The notes beneath the pieces are model-generated. The model saw only the letters and a program-made list of their open reading frames with translations, did not search any database and had not been told where the DNA came from. Position numbers and translations under genes: made by a program. This document shows, piece by piece, positions 45,763 through 58,200 of a stretch of 64,000 nt of DNA. Location: contig JARUPZ010000015.1 in the NCBI GenBank assembly GCA_031213475.1, forward strand, positions 9,204,528 through 9,268,527, given 5' to 3'. Origin of the DNA: Nereocystis luetkeana (lineage: Eukaryota; Sar; Phaeophyceae; Laminariales; Laminariaceae). Within the stretch, counting starts at the first letter, position 1. Every line of letters starts with the position of its first letter.

Positions 45763-45884
45763 CCAAACGTAGTCTCTCTGTACAGCAGTGTAATGCGTCT
45801 CTACACTCTTTGTGCCTCGATCTCACAACTCTCACGCTTGATGGACGCGGCGCGCAACGGCACATAACGTGCTGCATTTTGTCG

Positions 45885-46235
45885 TGCTTCTTACCTGGTA
45901 TGTTTATCACGGTCCTTTCCAGTTGGTTGTTGAGTTGTTACTGCGGTGCACACGACGAGCAGGAATACGACGATAGCTACCACCAAACAAGGCCCCCTCA
46001 CGGCCGTCTCTCCGAGAAAAGGTCAGACATGAGCTATTAACAGTGTGGACGCGGGTGCGAAACGACACGTAAAGGGCCTCACTTTTTCAAGCTTGATGTT
46101 TCTCACGGCTATGTCCAGTTCGTTGCTACGTTGCCACTGCCGCGCACGCTAGCAGGAGCGGGACGACAACAGTTACGCCCAGAATTAACTCCATCACCAC
46201 AACAGGGCCCCCTTAAGGTCGTCTCTCCGAGGCAA
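45885..46235 (+). repeat. Diverged tandem duplication, unit about 200 bp
   Basis: 45895-46018 and 46093-46235 share …cacggtcc/cacggcta..tccagtt, gttgttactgc/gttgccactgc, gcacac/gcacgc, gggcccccttaaggtcgtctctccgag. The first copy has a TACCTGGTA (45892-45900) where the second has only 2 bp. Confidence 0.6.
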
Positions 46236-48054
46236 TAAATTCAAGAGATGGAGCCAAACAACACAGTATGCTGCTACCCAGAGGCCGGGAATATTACTCC
46301 CGTTTGATCTTGACATCAGAGCCCAAACGTAGTTTATATTCCTTGCCAGCAGAGTACATCAGAGCCCAAGCGCGGACTACTGTCTACATTCGGTCAAAGT
46401 TTATGGGATTACACTCTACACGTTGGACAGATCACCATCTAGATCATCTACGAGTATAGATCATCTAGGTCCTAACCTGCAGCAATGAGGTGTTGTGCAG
46501 GATCTGTATCAAGTACAGGTCCAACCGAAGAAATGTGTGCTACTTCACCAGGTAGGTATGGATCATGCAGCAAAAATGTACGGCTCCCACCCGACAACAT
46601 GAGCTGTGGATCGCACAGATCAGCAATACACTAATGTATATATCTGTCCTGACATATCTAGATCGTTACCTGGAAAACGATGATATGTCCGAGGTGAGTC
46701 ACAGCTCCCGGCCCGAGTGGTGCATACATACTCGAAATATGTAGGAGACTGTAAGCTCACGAAAACTGATTTCATACTAAAAAGACTTTACCTCTGCATA
46801 CTGGTTATGAGTTACCAGGTATCCTGTTTGTCGGCGCTGATATGGTCTGGTGGGCAGTGCTGTGTGCAACTCGGGTTGCCTGGTACACTCCGACAGATAC
46901 GTAGGTGCGAGGGACGACTCAGCTAGCTTTTGTTGGTGCTCAAACGCAAACCGTTGACTGGCTGCCCCACCCGCACCAAGGCCAGTGCGAAAAGGCAAAA
47001 GAAGAAGAAAAAAAGACCTTGACGCGCCGCAGACAGGTCTCCAAATACGGGGGGAAGCACAGCAGTAAACAGAACCCAACATGGTGTAAACACATATGGG
47101 GGTAAATGATATTTAGGGTCCATCGTCGGTCTCGATTCTTACTACAAATGCCCCCCCCGTACATAAGCGCACCAGAGGGTATCTGCTTGTCGATGCCGCA
47201 GGTCGGCCCCTTGACTGACCACCACCGTGCACTAAAACCAGTATACTGAGGCCTAAAGAGGCCCTGCCGCACCCGAAAAAAGACGGGTCTTCTAGCATAT
47301 TCGATCGGACACACCGGAAACATAACCGAAACTACGATTACGCCGTCGACCACTACTCCTGCTGCAGCCCCCTTAATCCGGACAACGAGCAAGCTATCCC
47401 ACGCCAGTACACCACCCACGTCACTGCGAACACCTCGAAATCGAAGTGTTCTCTTCACTTTCCAATCCCCCCCCCCACACACATCTTGACGAAGCCGAAC
47501 GCAAGAGTCCGGTTGTATTTTTCTTTAATTCTCCTATAAAAAAAACTACCCGAACAAAAAACAGAAACAAAAAGAAAGTACAGAACAGAAACAGAAGGCA
47601 AAATAGAAGAAAGTAAAAAAAAGAGCGTTCCCACGAAACCCTCCCCTCTTAATTTCACACGCAAATAAAATAACCACAGCTTGGGGGGGGGAAAGCGGGA
47701 GGGGGGCGGAAGCAGGGGTGATGAAAATCTCCGCAAAAAAATCCGCCCAAATAACAAAAACAAAAGAGTGTACGGAGGTTTTTGCTGTCATCAGTTTTTC
47801 CGCTGTTTTCTCCGCCGCGCCGAGCTAGCTGCAGTACAGTCGATGTTTCGCAATCGGCTCCGCTAAATAAAAAAAGCCAGGGCGAGGAACAACTGCTGGA
47901 CAAAAATAAGCACATCACCCTCGGACAAGAAAGCGAGAGAGCGAAAAAGATGGGCACCGCGGCACGAGTAGCACAGAGCCACAGCAGCAGCAGGTCCCAC
48001 CTTTTTTCTTTTATTTAAACGGCGCCAGGTAAGGCGGCGAAACTTCTTACAGTT
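46236..48054. other. Gene-poor stretch
   Basis: No exon recognised. Includes a TACCAGGTA (46813-46821) and a T-rich-on-minus stretch (47520-47640). The HMG-CoA reductase transcript probably ends in or before this region, but no poly(A) signal could be assigned. Confidence 0.35.
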
Positions 48055-48335
48055 ACACGCACCAACAAACCGACCGACCAAACCAATCAATCAATCAACC
48101 AACCAACTGACCTGCCGAACAACCAATTAGCCCACGCGCAGCCGTTGATCCAACGTCAACCAATCAACGTCGGTCAACGCCAATCAACCAACCAGAGCCA
48201 ATCAATTAACATCAACCAATCCGCGTCAACCAATCAACTAAAACCAGCTAAAATCAACCAAGCGGTGACCACCAACCAACATAAACCAATCAACAACCAA
48301 TCAACGCCTACCACCCAACGTCCACCAATCAGCCG
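48055..48335 (+). repeat. Degenerate AACCAATCAAC tandem repeat
   Basis: About 25 imperfect units of AACCAATCAAC/ACCAACCAATC. Simple sequence just beyond the HMG-CoA reductase stop codon (3' side on the minus strand). Confidence 0.75.
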
Positions 48336-48471
48336 TGAGCCATACCACAACAGGCAGGGAGAGGGAGTCAAGGCGCGAGCATCTTGACCGGCCGCTCCCT
48401 CATGTCTACCACCCCCCCCCCCCCCCCCCGCTCCCCTCTAAGTAACGTCCAGTGAAGAGTGAGGGAGGTTG

Positions 48472-48607
48472 TCATGTGGAAGACGTCGTCGGCGCCGGCG
48501 GTGATGGCTGCTTGCGGTTGTGCTGCATGTGAGCGCGCACGAGCTGGTTTGAGGCCAGGGCTGCTACGAGCGACAACTCGCCCGCCAACGTCGCTCCCGC
48601 TACAACC
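48472..48607 (-). CDS. HMGR: HMGR exon 11 (C-terminus)
   Basis: Acceptor tttttttcag above 48607, one base completes the AAG codon of exon 10, stop TGA at 48472-48474. Encodes [19 protein letters not shown] and the active-site His in AHMQHNR. After HNR, where many animal and plant enzymes have the phosphorylated Ser, this protein has Lys, then a Pro/Ser/Thr tail ending PTTSST. Confidence 0.92.
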
Positions 48608-51600
48608 CTGAAAAAAACGCAATTATAAACCATGGACACGAACCAAACAGAAGACATGGGACACAAATATTTAATAAACCAAGGCAACCAAACACGCACA
48701 AAAATCACGAACACAGACACACAAAAGCCATGGACACACGCCATGTTGAAAAAAAAAATGGGACACGACACACGACACAAAACACAAAGCACAATCATAA
48801 ACCACAAAATCACGGACACAAAACACAAATAAAACACAATGCACGAAACCACGACACACACGGAAAAACACAGCAACGAAAATCATGGACACGAAGAAAA
48901 GACAAGTCGACGAAAATCATGGTCACACGGCACGAGCAGACCAGAGCAGGCACGACGAGAGCGGGAACAAACACGAGCAAAAAACGAAGGTGAGCAGGAC
49001 GGGACAGAACAGAGCAGAGCGGAGCGCCGAGGGAGAGGGGGGGGGGTCAGTCCGGGTTGTCGGAGGCGTGCTTATGTAAACAAGACGGGGTCTCGAAAGG
49101 CACCATTCAATACAATGGGATAGATCAGCTCATCGTAGCTCGGAGCTACAGTAGCTCATGCTAGGGAACACCAATCGATTGATTGTAAGCGCTACATGAG
49201 CTACCTCATGTTTTGTCGGATGTGAGCTGCAAATTCGATAGCTCTCCTACACCTGATTGTCGGGGGTGAGCTATGGGAGCTAGCTCGGCTCATGCAGCTC
49301 TTACAGCTCACCAATCGGAGAAACATGTACACAAACAGGACAGACCAACCAGCTCACGGCAGCTCGGAGCTGTAGCTCATTTCGGGGTAGACCACCGACT
49401 AAGCGCCAACCTTTAGGCCGATCTGCAGTCCCGTTATGGCGGCAAACCACTCAAATTCTAAGTAGTTTGCCCCCCAAAACGAGACTGCAGTCTTGAAAGC
49501 GTCAAGGGCCGCATGAGCTTCCACATATTTGCCGAGTGTAAGCTACTCTTACGTAACAGGTACCTGATACTCTTTTCGGGGGCGAGCTATGGGAAATATA
49601 CGAGCTAGCTCGTGAGCTATCCGACGTGTGGGAACCAACTTCAGTGCAGTCGCTCACGTACGTACGGACTCACTTATTTTCCCGTGGTTACGTACGAAGG
49701 TGAAATAATTCGGTTAAGAGGTGCGTGCGGTAATTTTGGGAATGCTGCGTGCGTGCATCCGACCGGCGCGACTGTTGCTCGATTTGTGTTATACGGAGTA
49801 TACTTGATTGATCAAAGGCCAAAGTTGCAGCAGTATCATGCCTGGTAGTTCCCTAGCCGACTCTTGCCACCCAGCTACTACGGGGGGCTAGACTACAAAT
49901 AACAGTGATCAAAACCCAAAATGGAGCCCAAAAATCGAAACGTTTCTAACGTCAACCAAACAGAAAGAAATATAAGTTTTGTTACCAACCATTCGAGTTC
50001 GCTGTTTGAAAGTCATGGGCATACCAACGGGTGATCTGCATGTGTTATGTCCTGGCTAGTCGGCTGGAGGGGGGCATCGGGCACTGGCAGTATGATAGGG
50101 AACGAGAAGCAGCGGCCGGGGTCGCTGCTCTCGCCACGCCAGTGAAGTCCCCCCCACGGCGACGTCGCAGAGAATAATACGAACACGACAATTCGAAGGG
50201 CATGCAACAAACCATGCATCCCCCTATGTTTACACACCGACTTCGGCATTCATATTAATGGCCAAACCATGCTTATATTTCGGGTCAGACTGGTATTCCC
50301 TCGTGTTTACACACTATATTTATTTCTGATCAATAGTAAAGAACTGCCCTCCCGTAACAAGAACTATCGATAGCCGTCAAGTCCAACCAGCACACAACCC
50401 TGCCCAAAGAGGTTACAACCCTTTTACGACTGCAGTCCCGTTTGGAGGACAAACCACTCAAATTCTAAGTAGTTTGCCTCCCACACGGGACTGCAGTCCT
50501 AAAAAGATCAAGGTCACCCTTTCGCTATTTTTCGGCAGAAACATAGTAATCAGGACCAAACATGCTCAACAAACATACGGGGATATATAGGTTTTTGAGT
50601 ACGTGATGGGTCCTGATTACTACGGCCCCCCGCGAAAATACTATGAAACGGTGTGCAGTTACATGAACATACCCAAAATCTTATTTTAATAGAGTTTCGT
50701 CCCATCAACGGGAGTGCAGCCTTGAAAAAAAAAACGGATTCAAGGCCAGTGGTGTCGCGTGCTGTTTGCCTACTCACTTGGCCATCTGCTGCGCGTTTTC
50801 CCCCGGTCGTCCCGGCGCCTTCGTCGCGCCTCGGCAGCCCACGATGTCGAGGCACGCCGCTTGGGCGGGGAGACTGGTGCCCCCGCCGATCGTGCCGACC
50901 TCGATGGAGGGCATGTTCACCGATACCTGTGCACACACGAAACAGGCCGGACGAAAAAAACGAAATAAAGCAGCAAAAACGTGAGAACACACAGATAAAC
51001 AAAAAAGAGCACCAACAGCAAGAACAACAACCTCAACAACAACAACAACAACAACAGCAATAACAACAAACAACACAAGGGAAAAGAGAAACAGACCGAG
51101 GAAAAATAAAACTAAAATAGAAGAGCGAAACAGTAAAAAAATAAAACGAAGATAACAAAACAAGCAACGAAATCACTGACAAAAACAGGAACAAGCAAAG
51201 AGCAGAACGGAACAACACGAACAAAAACAGATATTATACATTTTTCGGAACAAAAAACCTGCTGCAGCATCCGGAACAAGAAACAGGAAACCCTGAATAA
51301 CGACAGTATTTTCGACTGAACGCGCTACGGCGCCCGCGGACAGGTACGTGGATTCAAAGGCTAACTTGATCTCTGCCCAAGACTTCGGTACTGCTTTTGC
51401 CTCGTCATCTGGCAACAACTGGTGGTGGGCACCACGCCGCCACGGGACTAGACCATTCATCGATTGTGCACACAATTGATGAATGGTCTAGTCCCGTGGC
51501 GGCGTGGTGCCGGCCACCAGTTGTTGCCAGATGACGAGGCAAAAGCAGTACCGAAGTCTTGGGCAGAGATCAAGTTAGCCTTTGAATCCACGTACGTACC

Positions 51601-54600
51601 TGTCCGCGAACGCCGTAGCGCGTTCAGTCGAAGATATTGCCACGATGGCAATGTCTGAAACCGACTCAGTCACGTCGTTTACGAACAAACACCGTGACAA
51701 GTTTTCCAATTTCCGGATATGCTTTCATCACAAGTGAGGGTAGTGTTTCCGGGTACCAACACTAGAAAAAGAGACCAAGCCAACGACGCCAATGTGGGGC
51801 GGAGCCCCGGGCAGGTTCTCTCTTATGTGGCTGTGGTGTGGAGAACACACCGAGGTGGGTTGGTGTCTCGAGTCTTCGGGGAACGGAGTGAGTCACCTAT
51901 GTTGACCTTGAACTTGTGTGTAATGAGGCGGTACTATCTAGGGGAAGGGGACCTGGTATCCATAAACTAAACAAAACAAAAATCCAAACGAACACGGGTA
52001 CTGAACAACAAATAACCAAAAATACAGCAACAGGAAAACAAGCAAACAGGGATCGATCATGGGAGGGAGTGGAAGCGGAAAGGAGTTGACGTCATCACGA
52101 ATAGCTGTGCGCACGAGAGGGTGTTTTCTAGGGTCAAGCTGAAATATCGACGAATCACGCTCTGCCGGGGCGGGGGGGGGGGGAGGATCAGCTCTGTTCG
52201 ACCGAGATACCCATGCCGACACCCTTCGCACCCAACATCAAAGGTCTTCCACTCTCGAGCAACATATTATACTCACGTACGTACGAGACCTTCGGACGTG
52301 TCATGGCATTTTTTCGATTTCAACACCGTACATCTCGTGTAGGGGGGCGGTCAGTCAAGGGCGGTCAAACCGCAGTCTCCTGTGCATTGCGAAAGTATTC
52401 CTAGTATAGAGGGGCGGTCAGTCAAGGGCGGTCAAACCGCAGTCTCCTGTGCATTGCAAAAGTGTTCCTAGTATAGAGGGGCGGTCAGTCAAGGGCGGTC
52501 AAACCGCAGTCTCCTGTGCATTGCGAAAGTATTCCTAGTATAGAGGGGCGGTCAGTCAAGGGCGGTCAAACCGCAGTCTCCTATGCATAGCGTAAGTTTT
52601 ACCAGTGCAAGGAGGGGGGCGGTCGGTCGGTCTCCATTACAGCTTGCACAGCATTTTTTGCTTGTCACCACCCCCTTCCCACCTGACAGAATAAACACGC
52701 CTTCCAACACCCTACCAACCCGACAAAAACACGCCCTTTGCAACTTACGAGAAGGTCCCCGTCGTCAGTCTGTTCCATGGGCGTGATACAGCTGCTCGAC
52801 CCCACGTTCCGCGCGGAGTCTTGACCCTCTTGACTGACCGACCCCTACACAAAAGCTAGACTTGCTTTCAGTCCTTGAATTATATTCAATACAAAGTTCC
52901 CCTCCGGGAATATTCAATACATGCCCATAAATAGAGGTCCCATCACAATATGGGATTAAAGGATCTTTAGGTTGATGGGCTGTTCAGGTATTTTGGTTCC
53001 TGTTGGGATCAAGGTACGGGCGAAGACCCAACCCAACCCCTGACTCTAACCCTAACCCTGACCCGTTCACGCGCCAGAAAACACCGGTCCCTCTACATCT
53101 ACATCACCTTGGCTCATCCATCGCCACTTGGCTTATCGCCACCCTCCTCACCCGACAACAAAAAAACGACTTCTAACTCACGAGGAGGTCCCCGTTGTCC
53201 ATCTGCTCCATGAGCGTGATGCAGCTGCTCGACTCCACGTTTTGGGCGGGGTCTTGTCCCGTAGCGAGAAAGACAGCGGTGACCACGTTGGCGGCGTGGG
53301 CGTTGAAGCCGCCCAGCGCGCCAGCCATGGCGCTCCCCACCAGGTTCTTCTGAATGTTGGTCTCCACCATCGCCTATTAATAGTATATGCGCGGTGAACA
53401 CGTGTTCGGAGGACAGACAACGAAGAGTAAATCGAATAAATGGCAGAAAAAAAATTAACGTATTCGTTCTGTACCCCTATTAATAGTACACAGATAAAAC
53501 ACCAGGATGTTGGCGAACACCATCGCCTAGGCGACGCGACCGTTTTCTCTTCACAGGCCAAGGAATTACCCTGGTACTTCTTCTTTTTTGCAACAACGGA
53601 AGACAAAAAAAAAATCAACACGAACGCAAACACACACAAGAGGCAACAAAACGAAACAAAACAAGGCAAGGCAAAAACAAGACAAGACAGACCTCATCCA
53701 ATAACTATTACGGGGGACCATAGTTGATACCTGGTAGGACCTATGGTACACATAAAAACCTACCAGGTATATATTTTAATAATGTTTACCAACAATATTT
53801 GATCCTATTAACTATGGACCCCCGTAATAGTACTAGATTCATTACGGGGGACCATAGTTAATAGGACCAAAAGTACACATAAAAACTTATATATTTAACC
53901 ATTTTTACTAACAATATTGGTCCTGTTAACTATGCCCCCCCGTAATAGTGTTAGGAGCCCTCACCTTGACCGTTGTCTTGAGGGTGGCCTCGACGAATTT
54001 GCTGGGGATGCGCGCCTCGCACACGATCGACTTCCCGCGCCCCTCCACCCAGTTGATCGCCGCCGATTTTTTGTCCGTGCACATGTTGCCGGAGATCGCC
54101 ACCAGCTCCATCTCGGGGAACACCTTCGTCATCGGAGTATTATGGATTACATCAAAATCGTTCTTGGGCGAAAAATCGTGATTATTCCGTCATTAATCGA
54201 CCCAGCAAAAAACGTGATCGTAGACTAATCGTTTCAGCAAAACATTAGACGGAGGTCATTGGAAACGAAAAACGTATAGGGGAGAACAGACACACGAAGG
54301 CCGTCGGCGAACAGCTGCCGGAGATCGCCACCACCATGTCGAAGCTGGGCCAAGAAGCATAAACCGAAAGCCACAAAGACTGTAGTACTGTGGCATGGTG
54401 CAGAAATTTTGACAAGAAATAAAAACTCAGTGTTCGTCCTCAATAGCAACTATTACGGGGGACCATAGTTAATAGGACCTACGGTATACATAAAAACCTA
54501 TATATTTGACAATTTTTACGAACAATATTTGGTCCTATTAACTATGGTCCCCCGTAATACTACCAGGTACAGGTATACCCATACGGATTCCCTGCTACTC

Positions 54601-55206
54601 TAAATACTGCCACAAACAGCTATTACGGGGACTACCAGGTACAGGTATACCCATACGGATTCCCTGCTACTCTAAATACTGCCACAAACAGCTACCTGGT
54701 ATTACGGGGAACCATAGTTCATAGGACCAAACAGTGCTAGTAGAAGTGGTTAAATATATAGGTTTTTATGGATGCCACAGGTCCCATTAACTATGGTCCC
54801 CCGTAATACAACTACAGACAGCTACTACTACCGCAAGCAACGACAACAACGCTCATTCCGTTTAATACATTGATACTTTCGTTTTTCTGCCTTTTCCGTT
54901 CGACATCCTCACATCCTGAAGCAGGTCGACCACAGCTAGAACCCCCTTGGACACCATGTTCATCCCCATCGCGTCCCCGGCGAAGCAGTTGAACCGGAGG
55001 TAAACGTTACGCCCGGCCACCGTGGACATCAGCCCCTGCAGCTTTCCTGTCGTGGCGACACGGTCATCCCGGGTGAATTGCGCGATGGTCGTGGCGGTGG
55101 CGGAAGGGGTGGTTCGGGGGAGGGAGGAGGGGGTGAGGGCGGGGTATCGGTAGCGTTGGCGGGGGGCTAAGGGGAGGGAGGAGGGGGTGAGAGCGCGCGC
55201 GGGGGC

Positions 55207-55239
<33 letters not shown>

Positions 55240-58200
55240 GATGTACGCAGCATGGGGAAAAAAAAACATGCTGCCCTACAATCCCACCCGCGTCTAAAAC
55301 GTGTCCCCTCAAGGAGATCCCCGCCCCCGACAGCAGCCAAATTCCCGCTAAATAGCCAGTCACCTCTCTTCCCCCCCCCCCCCCCCCCCCCCCCCCCCGA
55401 CGTTTCCTCTGCGCTCCGTCCCGCCGCCTCTTCGCTCCCCCTTTCCTCTCCCTCCCCACCCCCCCTCCCTTCTCTCCCCTCCCCCACCAGCCTCCTCCCT
55501 CCGACCTCGTCGCTGTGAAGAAAAGGGATGGTTCGTGGTTTGCGTTACTCGAACGAAAAAAAAAAGTAAATCGGGGGCATACGTTCGTAAAATCAACGCG
55601 ATGTCATAAAAGCAAACGCTCCACCTCCCTCCCTCTCTCCCTCCCTCTCTTTTTCCGCCCCCTCACCGAAGCTGGTGGTGGTCTCGAAAGCGGCCTTGAT
55701 GGCGTCGAAGTTCTCCTTATCCTCGAACCATCGCTTAAGGCCAGCCGCCGCCATCGCGTCCGGCATGCGCAGGCAAGGGGCGCGCGTGATACCATCCTTC
55801 AGCAGCGCCGCCCGGCAGCCCCCTCCCTGCCCGATAGCCTTGCACCCCCTGTTGGTGCTGGCCACGAGGCAACCCTGTGTCGGTGTGTTCGAACAGTGGG
55901 GAAACCAAGAAGTTCGAACAAGGTCAAAAACAAGGGCGATGACAGCAACAATGACAACAAGCACCGGAAACTCCGGCAACAGCAACAAATAAAGATAAGA
56001 TAGCCTTGGTGCATCATCGGGAGAACGAACAAAAAAAAACAAAACGATTAAGCGCCATCACCTACAAGAGCAAAGAGAAGCACGAGAAAACCATGCTATG
56101 AACGCCTTGGTCAAAGATATGAAACGGCTCATGCATGTCCGGACAAGAGAGGTGGTACCTGGCGAGTGTTTTGAAACGGAGGACTGTCGCAGTAGAAGCA
56201 AGCAGCAGCAGAGCCACCGGCAGAGCCAATAGCAGCATCGGCAGCTTAGCCGAGCAGTAGCGACATCACCAGCAACAGCAAAAACATTCATGACATCAAC
56301 AGCAGCCCCAACATCACCGATCGCAGCAGCAGCATCAACAGCAACATCAACTCAACATCAACACCAGCAGAAGCAGTCGAACCCAACGCCAACCTCAACA
56401 TCAACACCAAGCGGCAGCCGCCACGACACCAGCAGCGGCTTATCAAGACCTACCCACAACGAAACCCCCCCCCTCTTCCTCCCTCCCTCCTTTGCATCGA
56501 AAAAAACGTAATCAGCGCCGAAAAGTTGGAGCTGACTCTATTAGGAGTAGGAACTGTGCTGTCTCGAAAGGGATACGTGGTCAATGGTCCAAACGACGAA
56601 GGTCCTGGTCAAATGACTAAGGCAACCAACAAGTGCGTACGCCGTCCTCCCCCGCCCCCTGAAAGTCTTATCATCTTACGACGTATGCCCATGCATAACA
56701 TGAGCACACCACTCCCCCATCCTCCTGCGACCGACTCGCCTCGGTGGTGGCCATGGGAACGAAGACCTCAGAGCCGTTGAGCATGAGGGGTCCAACGACT
56801 CCGACGGGGATGGGCACGTAACCGCAAACGATCTCGCAGTTGGCGCCGAAGATGCGCTCGTAATCGTACCCCTGCATGGTGAGAAAAAAAAACAGCAAAA
56901 AAAGGGCCAGCCGTTACAGTAGTATTTCCTTTGTCAAAATTTCAAAATTTGTAGTGAGAATAGGCGTTTCAATGCATATGGCAAATGTTTCCAGTGAGAA
57001 TGGGCGTTTCCATGCCTAAGAGAAGCGTTGCTATGAATAGTGAAAGAACCCGTTTCCATGCCTTTGGCAAATATCTCTTCACGTTTCCATGTATATGGCA
57101 AGTCTTTCTAGTGATATTGGGCGTTTCCATGTTATGTTGAAGGTTGCACAAAAAAGGGGGCGTTTCCTATGCTTCACCTGTACGGGGAGGTTTTCCATCG
57201 ATCGGCCGATACGCCTCTCGAACAAGGTGCGCCGCACCACCACCGCGCGAGCGTGGTCACCGAGCTTCTTCTCCAGCTGGTGGTCCTTAAGCTTGCCCGT
57301 CACCACGCACGCCACAACCTGGAAACAAACGCGCACAAACAAAATACATGTTAACAAAACGTCAGCAACAGAAACAATAGCAGCAGCAGAAACAACAGAA
57401 GCAACCAAAACAGCAACCAACAGCAACAACAACCACACCACAACAAAACATCACCAAAACAAAAGCCTCTTGACAGAAGGAGGAGGGGGGGGGGGTACTC
57501 GATAGGAGAGATGTACTCGATCTCATGCATGGCCGTAGTCGTATGACCATAGACCCTCGCATCCCTACAATGCCGGGACGGGGCATGTGCAGAAGAAGGG
57601 GGGGGGGGGGGGGGGGGGGGCAATAAAAAAGGGGGAACACCGGCTGTATAGACAAACGATGTGCCGAGAGCCATACTACTGAAGCCTCGGCATTGCAGCA
57701 GCATCGGAAAGGGTAGCAAACGATGTGCCGAGAACCATACTACTGAAGCCTCGACGTTGCAGCAACCTCGGAAAGGGGTATAGCACAATTTGCCTCGCAA
57801 GGCAAATGTTTCTGCCTGTCTGATACGCTTCTACACCGAGGAATTACCCAATAAGGCATGCCTTACCGCTGGAATAAGGTGGCGCAATTTGCCTCGCAAG
57901 GAAAAATGTTTCTGACTGACTAATACACTCCTCAACCGAGGCATTGCCCAATAAGGTACGCCTTATCGCTGGAATAAGGTGGCACGATTTGCCTTGCAAG
58001 GCAAATGTTTCTGACTGACGAATACACCCCTCAGCCGAAAAAAAACAACAAGGCACACGTAGTATCGCTGTGAACCTAGACCATGGGATTCTTCCTCTGG
58101 TTTTTCCTCTTCATGTTTCTGAAAGTTATTGCTTCGGTGAGGAACAGGGTTGCCCCCCTCGAGCAAAAAGCCTCACCAAATGTAGGTGCACTCCTATCGT

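Larger units (their letters stand above)
48608..50777 (-). other. HMGR intron 10
   Basis: 2.2 kb with a CACGACACA-type simple repeat (48640-49010), AGCT/GAGCTAGCTC-rich stretches (49120-49400, 49500-49625), two MITE-2 copies and one MITE-1 relative. Confidence 0.7.
50927..53181 (-). other. HMGR intron 9
   Basis: 2.26 kb holding the 51.3-51.64 kb palindrome, a 67-bp satellite, a partial copy of exon 9 and the CCCTAA repeat. The part at 51,000-51,250 is CAA/AACAA simple sequence. Confidence 0.8.
53374..53964 (-). other. HMGR intron 8
   Basis: 591 bp. Two MITE-1 elements stand back to back, the first ending 19 bp from the 5' splice site. Confidence 0.8.
54124..54912 (-). other. HMGR intron 7
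   Basis: Two complete MITE-1 copies and a 72-bp tandem duplication (54559-54630 and 54631-54701) involving a MITE-1 end and TACCWGGTA motifs. Confidence 0.8.
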
